Below are positions 1 through 9,945 of a stretch of DNA of 64,000 nucleotides, one piece after another. Origin of the DNA: Lasioglossum baleicum (lineage: Eukaryota; Arthropoda; Insecta; Hymenoptera; Halictidae). Made by a program: the position numbers and the translations under genes. Location: positions 13,117,461-13,181,460 of the forward strand of contig NC_134933.1 of the NCBI RefSeq assembly GCF_051020765.1, in the 5' to 3' direction. Under the pieces are notes generated by a model. It made no database searches, had not been told where the DNA came from, and worked only from the letters and a program-made list of their open reading frames with translations. Position 1 is the first letter of the stretch. Every line of letters starts with the position of its first letter.

Positions 1-726
1 GTCGCACTGTGTACGACTTGTACAGGGTGTGTAAAAAGTAGTGGTCATCCGGCCTAGGGGTGAATCCACACCTCCGAATGGAATTATGGAATGTATTGAT
101 TTCTTGCGCAATTACTTCGCCATAATAGAGTTTTATGAATTTGTGAAACACAAGTACAATGCATTTAAATAAGACTATATCCTCGTGGAAAATATTAAAA
201 TTAAATTCTTTGATTTTAACTCTTGCACGTGTCGCAGGTGGATGGATTGAACCAATCCCTCGGCGAGGCTGCCTGTTGCGACAGATAACATCATAATAAG
301 AATCCTGCGGATCGTCTACGCGTTAATTGCGTTAATTGCGCGCGGAGAAACGATTTGAAGGCAGTCGGAGGATCGTTGTACGGCGAATGAAACGCGCCGC
401 CGAATAAAACGAGAACTCTCCTACGGGCTGGCTCGTTCCTGTCTTTTTAAAGGTTTCACGGATCGTAGAAATTTATGAGAGGATTATAATATCGCCGGTC
501 GTGAAGATAAACGTCCAGGTGGTACCACGGACTGCCGAGGAATGAGAAAAATTGCCGCAGCTGCAGTAATAGAAGCTTGTCGTGGCGATCCTCAGCCTTT
601 CCCTTTCGTTGCTTTCTTCGTTGTGTTTTGAAACCCGTTGTCTAAAGTCGATACAGGCACTTTATTCTCGTTTCTCTGGATTAGTTATAATATCGAATGT
701 ATCACATAGCTTTTGTTTTTTATTAA
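1..726. other. Gene-free stretch, nothing recognised
   Basis: No exon, RNA gene or repeat boundary could be supported here. Composition shifts from CpG-containing sequence (about 300-560) to AT-rich sequence after about 640. A short open frame from 582 shows no protein family feature. Confidence 0.5.
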
Positions 727-880
727 CACTAAAACTACCATCACCGTTCAAATGTCCGGATTCTGGTTTTTTATTTTACAATCATAGAAATTATAATTAT
801 CCAAGCACATATTATAATAAAAACCACAGAAAATCTATATAAATTCTATGATGTGGTTTTTATAGGGCAACATATGCCAA
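727..880. mobile_element. Left part of a piggyBac-like MITE (CACTAAACC family)
   Basis: A TTAA at 723-726 is followed by CACTAAAACTACC, matching the termini of the better preserved copies at 39094 and 50066. The AT-rich interior also resembles the 50066 copy. I see no matching right terminus, so this is a truncated copy and the right boundary given is approximate. Confidence 0.5.
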
Positions 881-912
881 CCATTTTTAGAGCTCGATAC
901 GTCTACTGTTAA

Positions 913-1087
913 CAGACTGCGGATATTTATGCAAAATAAAAATATTCTGCATTGATTGTGGCAAGCAAGAATAAAATAAAAATTGATTTCATCCCTTAAT
1001 GACTTCGTTACGAATTTTTCTAATCTATTACTGTTTTATATTTCAGCCAACCAATTTCTTGATAAATGCATAAAGATCCGCAATCTA
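913..1087. mobile_element. MITE, TAGACTGCGG family, full-length copy
   Basis: The left end reads CAGACTGCGGATATTTATGC and the right end ATAAAGATCCGCAATCTA, its imperfect inverted complement. The interior matches the copy at 54391-54591 in the opposite orientation (shared stretch around 'cccttaatgac'). A clear target-site duplication is not visible for this copy. Non-autonomous: there is no open frame inside. Confidence 0.75.
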
Positions 1088-1491
1088 TTTTATTAATATT
1101 CTAACAGTCTTATTAAAAAATATTCCCGCAAGAAACCTCATTTACCGAGAAGGTCTTTCCGATTCCTCGGCCGTATAGTAATGTGCGTGCAGAATTTACG
1201 TAACAATTTAGTCGCGGCGCGAGGTACTCACAATTCCACTGTTATCTCCAGACAAAAAATTATGAAATCTGAATAAAGTGAGAAATATGAGATGCGCAGC
1301 GTGGAAGCAAACGTGGCCCGTTACTGAATACCAGAGGGGAATGATGTACCGTCATAAATAACTCGCGAGAGCAACACTGCCACTAAAACATATTCTTATG
1401 AAAAACTACTTTTTCTGCCGAGGATCGAGTCTTTCCGAATGAACACGCCGCGCGAGTTTTTGATCTTATCCGACGGCTTGCAATGCGCCTC

Positions 1492-1806
1492 CTTTCACTT
1501 TGCATTTCAATTCAAGGGTTTGTCCCAGGCCAGACAAACTGATTTGGTAAAACAAATAATAACCCTTTGCAGTCGGAGCTATTTTAACTTTCATAATCTT
1601 TCACTTTGCATTTCAATTCAAGGGTTTGTCTCGGGTCAGACAAACTGATTTGGTAAAACAAATAATAACCCTTTGCAGTCGTAGCTATTTTAAATTTTTT
1701 AACGTTTCATTTTGCATTTCAATTCAAGGGTTTGTCTCAGGCCAGACAAACTGATTTGGTAAAACAAATAATAACCCTTTGCAGTCGGAGCTGTTTTAAA
1801 ATATAA
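1492..1806. repeat. 106-bp tandem repeat, three copies
   Basis: Three head-to-tail units start at about 1492, 1598 and 1704, a constant 106-bp spacing. Units differ by few substitutions. Each carries an inner hairpin, GTTTGTCT-caggcc-AGACAAAC (1730-1751 in unit 3), enclosed by a second pair, AAGGGTT and AACCCTT. No continuing unit is clear after 1806. Short open frames through the array are repeat translations, not genes. Confidence 0.9.
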
Positions 1807-3260
1807 AAAGTTTTATTTTGCCATTGTCAGAATCACAGATTGATGATGCAAAGGGTAGGATATATCCAAAGGCTGCACCCTGAAACGACGAGAGCTTGGT
1901 TTCAATGCAGAAGCGTAAAATCGCATACACGACTAAAAAGGTTAGGAAGAAGTTCCCGGTAAAACTCGAGGAAGACTTCACCCTCAATCTTGCCGTCAAC
2001 GCGGAAAATTGCTGGCACGTTCCAGGTGTTGTGTCTCCGATAACTCAGACGTTTTCCACGCTCGACGGAGCTGACGTTCAGTTCGCCTCTCGCACAATGC
2101 GTCATCGTGTCCGCGGTTCACGCAAGATAGAATCTTTGAGAGCTCCGGGCGACGACGTAACGCGGCTTGTAAACGGACACATATAATTCGGTGGACGCGA
2201 TAGACTTCGCCTCGCGTGAAATGCACGCCGTTTATTGCAATTCCTGCTCGTTCAGCCGCTTTGATGCTTGCAACGTGTATAAGGGCCTTCGTGTGAATGC
2301 ATTCGATGCACCGATCGACGTCAAAAAACCGCTACGCGGAAAAGCGGCGCGATTTATGCGTCCGCCAATAGCCATTGATCCTGATTCCGGAGATTTGTTC
2401 CGCGATATCACTCGCAAGTATCAATTTTCGCGCATCCACCGATCGCTCTCGTCGATATCCCGATGGGGAGTTTACTTTACGCCGTGTCCTATCCGCGAAG
2501 GCGTGAAGTCTTATTCCCGTGTCTGATTTACAGCATCGTGAAACGTGCAATTTGTTGCTCGTCCCATGAGACCGCCGACTCCCATTTCTTTCGCCGGTGG
2601 CTACTAATTCGATTAGCCGACTAGCGGCCCTTCGCTTGATTGTAGGAAATATAACGTTGCAATCGGTGGCGGATCAAAGTTTTATGGGGATCTTGTGCTT
2701 AACACTTTATACCATCGAGGTACTTTCAAGTTCCAGTAACTACTAATGCGATTGGCCAATCAGTTACTTTTTGTTCGACTATAAGAAAATGATGTGATGA
2801 TTGAGATTACAGTTTTTGTACGTGATTAGGATAAGGAACCTGATATTATTCAGGTCAAACTCGAATTTCTTCTTTGTATTAAAGACGACGTTTCTTAGCA
2901 ATGAGGTCGATTTCTTAAGGGAATTTCCAGGTTCCTTAGTTGCTCAGACGCGAAATTTTCGCCTCAACGATGAAGTAGGTCAGCTTCGAATTTCCCTTGA
3001 TTGATGCACCTTTTCGCTCATTCATCTTTAGCAAAAGTAGGTGTCACCTAGTTTCTCGCTGTGTTGTTTAAAGTGGTCTCAATGGAAGTGAGATCGATTT
3101 GTCTTCTTCAATTCACACAAGATGGAATTACGTTGTTCTTTAAGAAATAAACAAATTATATGAACTATGAGAAATATGAACAAATTTATATAATCAATTA
3201 TGGTAAATCCTGTAAAACGGAGATAATTCATGAAGAGTTTATTGTGGGTAAAGCAGACTA
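1807..3260. other. Gene-free stretch with a CpG-rich block
   Basis: The part from 1890 to 2560 is CpG-rich and open in several overlapping frames on both strands, the longest about 110 codons. None has a recognisable domain or convincing splice context. The rest is AT-rich and featureless. Confidence 0.45.
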
Positions 3261-3375
3261 CCGTTAGGAGCATAACTGATCACACACACTCTAGCCTTCT
3301 AGAAAAATTGAAATTGTTTGGTCCATTCATAAAAATGTTATTCTGACTTAAAGTTATCAGTTATGCTCCTAACTG
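3261..3375. mobile_element. Small Tc1/mariner-type MITE (115 bp)
   Basis: The left terminus CCGTTAGGAGCATAACTGAT and the inverted right terminus CAGTTAGGAGCATAACTGAT differ at one base. Both ends are flanked by TA (3259-3260 and 3376-3377), the Tc1/mariner-superfamily target duplication. It has no coding capacity. Confidence 0.85.
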
Positions 3376-4902
3376 TATAGACACTGCGTCGTGCTCAGAA
3401 TATTTTTCCCCGTTTCTGCTACAACTGTCCGCGCGGGGTCGAGAAAACGAATGCATAACAATAGAGGTATAAAGTACAATGATTGGGTACCGAACCAGTA
3501 GAATAGGCTATAACCACCGTTTCAGTTTCCCATGTTGTCATACTTGAAGAATGTCGTTCACATAAGAAAATCATGCCATCTTCGACTTTTAAACAAACTA
3601 AATGTATAATATAAGTATATACATAGATCGCAGACGTGAACTTTCATCAAAATAGATGGAAGTTTCGTAACAAAATTTGCAAACAATATAAAAGTTTTTA
3701 TCCCCAACTTTGAGGGTCATTTTCACCCCTACAACACGAACGATATCCATAAAGGAAGAAATACGTGGCAAATATTTCTTCCAGAATTATCTCCCACATT
3801 TTCATCAAAGTCTGTATGGATTTAGTGTGCACCCTTTAAGATTCAGTAACACACAGCAAAGTACGAGTAAAATAAAGATGTTATTCGAATAAAAGTTTAA
3901 TCGAATAGATTACAGATATAGATAACAGAAAATAGATTTTCCAATGTCAGTGAAGGTCACATTTCCGAGAGCATGAACACCAAGACTGGAGTCCGTTTTA
4001 TAATAATTCACTGCATGCTTCCTCAGCAAAATTTCGTCTGTTTGCGGATTAGAGTCCAATTCGCACCACTGTTCCGGGACGAAGAGCAGCGTCCTCTAAT
4101 CTAAACGTGTCTCCATTATTAATCTTCCTTGAGCTTCTTAGAAACTGTCATAAGGAACAGTCGCTGGTGAACAATCGCGAGCGGAAAATGTCACGCGCAC
4201 TGACGCGCACCCTCGGCTACGTCGTGGATGTCGAGGTGCACGGTGCATCTCGCGGGTGCAGGTTCTTACATGCATACACGCGCGAGTCGGTTTGTGGTCG
4301 CGCGTATTATACGAACGCTTCAGAAACAATCAGCGCAGGCTGGTCTTCGAGTAGAAGGACGCGAGAACGTGGCTGGAATACAAATGGAATTGGCATTCGC
4401 CAGGGTGCATGTATCGATGCACCGAATGTCTCGATGCACCGGGCGAGCGCGAGCGGCGCGCACGATCCGTATGTACCATGTACGGATTTGCGTTATTGTT
4501 TCCCTATAGCGAGAGATACGCGGGCCCGCGGGGCACGGTGCATCAACATGAGGACGTACAAACGAGTACGCCGAGTCTTCTTTGATCGGGAACGAAACTG
4601 CTGCGATGGGCCCGCCTGTGTATCAGCTGCGGATCCACGCGAAACGATAGCGTAGGTATTGTATTACGCTACTTTATGGGACGCGGCTGTGCTGTTTATT
4701 AGATAGCCGGGGTGCTGGGCTGCCTGATCCACAAGCTGAATATCCTTCGTCGAGGTTGTTCGATTGAGTTCAGTTGGTGGGAATTAGAGCTGTTCCAGTG
4801 CTACGACTGTTCGGACGCGAACGTAATCTATTGAACGGTTAGTTACCATTAAACGCTTCGAACACTAATAAGGGACTCCGTTCTTTTGTGTAGATCAAAG
4901 TA
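3376..4902. other. Gene-free stretch
   Basis: No gene recognised. The CpG-rich interval 4180-4640 is open in more than one plus-strand frame (one of about 180 codons) and contains repeated 'gtgcat' and 'gatgcacc' words. The predicted peptide is Arg/Cys-rich with no domain, so I read it as composition-driven. Confidence 0.45.
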
Positions 4903-4960
4903 CAGTGGAGCCTTCCATATTCGTATCCTCATTATCCGAATACGTAAAAAATATTTCACA
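4903..4960. mobile_element. Left end of a pogo/Tigger-like element (fragment)
   Basis: TA (4901-4902) is followed by CAGTGGAGCCTTCCATATTC, the style of terminus used by Tigger/pogo elements and similar in its first bases to those at 52888 and 60130. No complementary right end was found. Confidence 0.35.
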
Positions 4961-4999
4961 TAAATGAAACTTACTCTGTTGCTATATTACTCTATATTA

Positions 5000-5353
5000 G
5001 GCTGCTCTTTACTTTACCGGACTCAAAATTTGTGCCTTTTCCTATAAATTATGATGTAGTATATAATCCAGTTGAATTGTACCTGGGGCGGCTGCAGATC
5101 GAAGTTTCGATCCTGTAGGATAAGCGGCTCGCAGTCGTCACTACAAACCAATATGGCGGCGCCCTTACCTGTGAAAAACACTGCAGATTGCTCAACTTTA
5201 AGCAAGCATAGCTTCTGAACCATTGATCCTACAGGATCGGAACTTCGATCTGCAGACGCCCCGGGTACAAATCTACTGGATTACATACCAAATACATCAT
5301 AATTTATAGGAGAAAGGCAGAAATTTTGAGACCGGTATATAGTAAAGTTTACC
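5000..5353. mobile_element. Fold-back Mutator-like element (MULE), copy 1
   Basis: Two arms of about 115 bp are inverted complements: the 'tttactttaccgg' arm at 5007 onward pairs with the arm ending at 5353, and 'cgatcctgtaggat' (5109) pairs with 'atcctacaggatcgg' (5226). Flanks read TCTATATTA (4991-4999) and CCTATATTA (5354-5362), a 9-bp target duplication with one mismatch, typical of Mutator elements. It is an internally shortened relative of 33893-34388, with 'accaatatggcggcgccc' shared in the interior. No transposase is encoded. Confidence 0.85.
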
Positions 5354-6284
5354 CCTATATTACTCTAAATCTACTCCAGGTGGATGTATTTCCGTGTAGC
5401 TAAATAAATAAAATTTAGGCTGCTTGCCTAAATAAAAACATACAGTTCCGTATTAAAAAAAAACAGAGGTCACCTTGAAATCTCGGAAGTACGTCCACCT
5501 CGAGAAGATTCGTGACCAACATAATGTACCAAAACTATGAATGGAGGTAACAGAACAAAACAAGTATTCAACGTATAATAAATGAAAGAAGACATATGGT
5601 TAGTGCTAATTATAATAATCATTACCTAATGCGTGCATATTAGTGCCCGATTTAATTGAATCCATTAATCAAGCAAGTATGAGAAAACATCTACGTACCT
5701 GGAACCTAATTACTAATATCACGATGGTAACTATTTCTTATGGTAACATTAGCTAATAAGGAATAATGGCGTTCTTAATTAAACGTCTTCATTGCCTGAT
5801 TGCTCGACCAGTACTGATACAGATCTCATTCTGATCCTCCTTCATCCGACGATCGTCATTTTCTTCTTGATACTAACTTCCACTTATGCCCAATTTCAAC
5901 TTTCCATTTAACAGCGCAGCGTCAAGTGTATAAAATATCTCAATTAAATTGTTTTTTAATTCTTCTGTAAGATTCGTTACGAAAAAAAAACGAATTTTGA
6001 ATTATTCTTATCGAATCAGTTCATCTTTGATCAGCTCATTCGTACTCGTTTCAGCCAGATCCAATTAGCTTCAACAAGATCCAGTATCCTCCGGTTCCCT
6101 CCAGTCCATAAATCTCGCAATTTATTTCTTGACCGTTTTTTTTTGTAGCATTACAAGCAACAGGTATATTTTAAGTAGGTACAATTAATCGGAATAAACT
6201 GTGCGAATGATTCTTTGAAATCATTAAACACGTTTGTTTATTCGTGTATTACTCGACATCGAAAATCTATGAAAAAGACGTATC
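5354..6284. other. Gene-free AT-rich stretch
   Basis: Low-GC sequence with homopolymer A/T runs. No open frame, repeat boundary or RNA gene recognised. Confidence 0.5.
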
Positions 6285-6292
6285 ATTTCAAT

Positions 6293-6771
6293 CAGGGGCC
6301 AAAAGTAACAGTTATTCTAAAATTTTCTACGATAAAAATCATTAATAAAAAGTTGATTATTATTGAAATTTGAGATATTGTAGACAAAATATAAAGAAAA
6401 AAATTCGAAGAACTAAATGATTAAAAAATATCGATTTTTATACTTTTTGATTACAAATAACAGTTATTAGTGTCCAAAAAATTGGATCCTCCTCGATAAC
6501 CGTTATCGATGAAGAAAAACTGTTTCGATTGCTCAAAGCAGTTATCGATGGGAGAACTTTATTTCTATCGCTCACAACAGTTATCGATGAGAGAAATTTA
6601 TTTCGATAACTGTTATAAGCGCGATCGAAATAAATTTCTCTCATTGATAACTGTTATAAGTGATCGAAATGAATTTCTCTCAAGGTTACTTATAATCCTT
6701 TAACCAATTCGAAATATGTACTTGTTATTCTATGACTTTTTTCTTTTTGATTATAACAGTTACGGTCCCTG
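6293..6771. mobile_element. hAT-like non-autonomous element (479 bp)
   Basis: The left end is CAGGGGCCAAAAGTAACAG and the inverted right end CAGGGACCGTAACTGTTAT. The element is flanked by a perfect 8-bp target duplication ATTTCAAT (6285-6292 and 6772-6779), the hAT hallmark. The interior carries repeated and inverted 'cagttatcgatg' and 'aaatttatttcgataac' units (about 6480-6690), multiplying a motif related to its own ends. Open frames there are translations of those repeats. Confidence 0.92.
6480..6695. repeat. Short direct and inverted repeats inside the hAT-like element
   Basis: The words 'cagttatcgatg', 'gagagaaattta' and 'gataactgttat' recur in both orientations with spacings of about 25-40 bp, which could fold into clustered stem-loops. 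They lie wholly within 6293-6771 and probably arose by local amplification. Confidence 0.75.
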
Positions 6772-7098
6772 ATTTCAATTTCAGTTTACTCGAATCATTT
6801 GTAGTGTACCGGGAATAAAATGACCAGTGAAACACGGAACAGAAATTTTCGTCCAACTTGAACAATTCGACTGTTACAAACAGCGGCATACAAAACCAAC
6901 ACAGCTAACTATAGTCTTCCACGTTCAAAATGACAAACGCTGTGGGGAATCGCGCAGATCATCCTCAGCAGCACCGAGTAAATTCCCGGGAACAACAGCG
7001 CAGAGGAACCTCGGAGACGCATAAATCGGCATCATGCTTTCAACGCTGAATTCACCGGCGCACGGGACACGATCTACCATCCGGACAATCCGGTTATA

Positions 7099-7319
7099 CA
7101 GTGTTGGACAAAATAATAAGACACTTTACATACTTACATATTTCGTATTAAACGTAGAATCTCGTCGCTAAATTTGTACATTACACTGTTCCTTCTGATG
7201 TCTTCAAATCTTTATCTTGTCTTAAAGATCGACAATTTTCTGCGAGGATCGAACGCTCCGTTAATTTTGCAGGGCAGTGTAGAAACATGCAAAGTGTCTT
7301 ATTGTTTTGTGGAGCACTG
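7099..7319. mobile_element. Tc1-like MITE (221 bp)
   Basis: The left end CAGTGTTGGACAAAATAATA and the inverted right end CAGTGCTCCACAAAACAATA continue into a shared 'agacacttt', giving TIRs of about 35 bp. TA flanks both ends (7097-7098, 7320-7321). CAGTG plus TA is the Tc1-family signature. No transposase remains. Confidence 0.88.
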
Positions 7320-7466
7320 TACGACGACCTTGGGGCATCGATGCAACATGGTCGGGGCGGTTGTTCGAGGCACAGTATTTAACGATAACCGGGCAAGGAA
7401 AACAGGTTGATGGTGTCATAGCGTCTCCGTAAATCATCGACGCTGGTTTACCCGGTGGCCACCTAC

Positions 7467-7832
7467 CGATCTTGCTGGGTCTATTTGTCGTGGCCGTTCG
7501 CGACCGCGAAAAATCCGCTGATTCACATTCGTCGGTCGTGTCCTGTTCCTCCGGCGAGTCTGGACGCGTTATTAGAGCAGAACAACTGGTCACGCAAGTG
7601 CGTAACCCTGCGTACTGCGATTCACGCTCGCCATTAGCACATTTTTTGTTGCGGTGTTCGTCATGGTCCTCTTGCTCGATCTCCCCGTCGAGTCTTGTCG
7701 AGTCGTCGCGTCGCGGCGAAGTTAATAACTCGTCTCGAAGTGCGCGAATTCGTCGCGAAAAATCCTCCGGAGTGATTATCAGCGGGGACACGGGCGGTGG
7801 AAGATGTGCATCACGATAAGTATTTATAATCG
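7467..7832 (-). CDS. Possible internal coding exon, unknown protein
   Basis: The minus strand is open from 7920 to 7261, one of the longest open runs in the window, but has no early ATG, so it is not a stand-alone gene. A good acceptor lies just inside: a pyrimidine run ending TTTTTACCCTAG (AG at 7834-7833). A donor candidate ATCG/GTAGGT ends the exon at 7467. The implied 121 codons include an amphipathic segment (PEDFSRRIRALRDELL) followed by acidic and polar low-complexity sequence. The exon stays clear of the MITE at 7099-7319. No family was recognised, the block is CpG-rich and open in other frames, and no partner exons were found, so confidence is low. Confidence 0.25.
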
Positions 7833-8262
7833 CTAGGGTAAAAAGGGCAATTAAACCCGTTCGTAAGGTGATTCGCGGGAAAAGATGAACCCCCCTCCCG
7901 AGTCCACGGCAGCGAGACGTTTACATGGTCTGGTGGCCGCGATTGAGTGATTCCACGTTTTAATTCGAACCCCGAGCACGTATAATTAGGCTCGAATTAC
8001 ACGTACCGGCCGTTCCTCTCGCTGCAGTTATCAGCGTTGACACTGTTACCCGGCGTATTAGCGATGCAAATTATCTTCGTCGTTGGACCAAATTATCGAG
8101 ACGGGTTATCGATTCGCCGCATGAAATCTAGACTAATGAAGACGACCTAATCAAATCGGTCGCCTGGACCACTGCGTGTAGTTAATGGGGACGCGAAACA
8201 TTTTTCTAGGGATCACAGGGAAATTGAAAATCGTGATTACAACGACAAGAAAGTCTTTATTA

Positions 8263-9130
8263 GGGTAATTTCGGCATAGATGCACCATTGGGATAGATGC
8301 ACCAGATTTTATTGTGGCAATACTGGACGATTTTAAACTGTACTTCGCGGGTCATTTACATCGTTTTCACCTATGCAAATAACCTAGTTTCGAAGAACAC
8401 GTGTATCACATCATTTACGTGTAACAGAAGCATACAAAATTCATAGTGCTCCACTGCTCCGAACTCCTGGCGAAATATTTTTGTAAGTGGTAAGTATAAA
8501 TGATAAATTAACTATCAGTATTTTTGACAAAATTTTTTGTACTGGCTCTTGTTTTTGTATAAGTGCGTCTCTCCCTCAATTTAGGGATAGACGCACCAGT
8601 AATTCATGTAAGTATACTAGGCATTCGTTTTTGTCAGGAGCTTCTCTTTTTCAATTAATTACAAAGCGATAAATTAAAACTGAAATCATAAACAGTCCTG
8701 AAGATTCTGATAATCATTGTATCGAATTTTTGGAAAATTATTATTCAACCACATCTAAAGAAGATTGGATTTGTTGTTCCGAATGCCACAAATGGCTCCA
8801 TGAAACATGTACAATGTATACTAATTTAGGGTAGTTAATTAAGTAGGGAGAAGAGGCTTCGAATAAAGGAGTGCGTCTATCCCCAATTAGGAATGCATCT
8901 AACCACAGGCCCTAGGGAGAGATGCACTTTTTCGACCTTTTTTTTAAACAGTATATTAACATATTAATATAAAAGTTTTAGCCTTTGTGAACGTTACATT
9001 TTATTAAAGAGTTAATTATATTATTAATGAGTTAAACAATTCAACTAAGACTGTCTACGCTTTCAATTCTTCTGCATAAAATTATTATAGACAGAAAACA
9101 AAATGTGGTGCATCTGTCCCGAAATTACCC
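8263..9130. mobile_element. Pogo-like DNA transposon relic (868 bp)
   Basis: Inverted ends GGGTAATTTCGGCATAGATG and GGGTAATTTCGGGACAGATG continue into 'caccA', a TIR of about 25 bp. TA flanks both ends (8261-8262, 9131-9132). The TIR word 'gatagacgcacc' recurs internally at about 8290, 8584, 8872 and 8912 in both orientations. A decayed transposase C-terminus lies at 8673-8834. With TA duplications, this fits the pogo branch of Tc1/mariner. Most of the transposase gene is missing. Confidence 0.88.
8673..8834 (+). pseudogene. Pogo-type transposase C-terminal zinc-finger remnant
   Basis: This frame opens after a stop at 8670-8672 and ends at TAG 8832-8834. Its last part reads DWICCSECHKWLHETCT, a CxxC...H..C arrangement like the PHD-type finger found at the C-terminus of many insect pogo/jerky-type transposases. 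The upstream catalytic (DDE) region is not readable, so only the tail survives. The location inside a TA-flanked TIR element supports the assignment. Confidence 0.75.
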
Positions 9131-9816
9131 TACGACTTTATTTTCTATGACTACTATGAGCCACTTCTACTTTTTATTAGCAGAACCATTCGCCACGACA
9201 AATCGAGTGAATCCAATTTTTTTCCTGATAATGAAACCATTGTGGATAAGAAAATAATTTTCAATTCCAAATGGGTTGAAAACATTGTATTGTCAAGTAT
9301 AAGAAAGTACTGTGAGAAGCATTGAGAATCAACATCGAGAGGGGAATAGAAAAAGCTCAACTATATGTATAGGATAAAGTGCATCGCACCGATTGAGTTT
9401 TTCAATCCGCCAGTGATTTTCCTCTTTCTAATTCCATCATCGAGATAGCTGTCGTCTCCGGCTCGATGGAGCCCGGAATTCATGATTTATATTTACCGAA
9501 GGGGGACAAGAATGCGGCCGCGCGGTTCACTGAACTGGAATTCAAAGCAATCGAACTATCCGGGTCGACGGTGGAATCCTTCCGTCTAATCTTAATATCG
9601 TGGGACGGCTGCCACCTACGGTCCGTCGAGCAGATTTTCACGCGATATGACGACCACGATTTTTCGCGAGACACGGTGCGGCGAATCGCCGAGAATCCGG
9701 GCTGTAAAACAATTACGAACTAATACTCCTCTTGTTTAACCCAACAGTGAATAATCTGGATAGTCTAAATATATACCCACTTTAATATTTATTTTTAGGT
9801 TACCTTTAAAGAGTGG

Positions 9817-9945
9817 GTTAAACTTCACCCGGAGAAACCAGAAATTTGTAACTTCTTAAAATGTAATCCTGTAGATTTTCACGAGAAAATGTCCAAAATC
9901 TGAGTTTTAATCTTAGGAATCCACTGGTTCAAAAGTTACGCGTGT
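9817..9945 (+). repeat. Dispersed repeat A, copy 1
   Basis: A segment containing 'aaaccagaaatttgtaac', 'tgtagattttcacgag' and 'ttttaatcttagga' in that order. The same ordered words appear at 18512-18655 and, more diverged, at 12347-12470, all on the plus strand. No TIRs were found, so the class is unknown. Confidence 0.7.

Noticed and set aside
4107..4655. 182-codon plus-strand open frame
   Set aside because: First codon is not supported by context; Arg/Cys-rich translation of a CpG-rich block with overlapping open frames; no family resemblance.
9466..9723. 85-codon ATG frame with balanced composition
   Set aside because: Reads plausibly as protein, but it is short, isolated and unmatched by any family I know.
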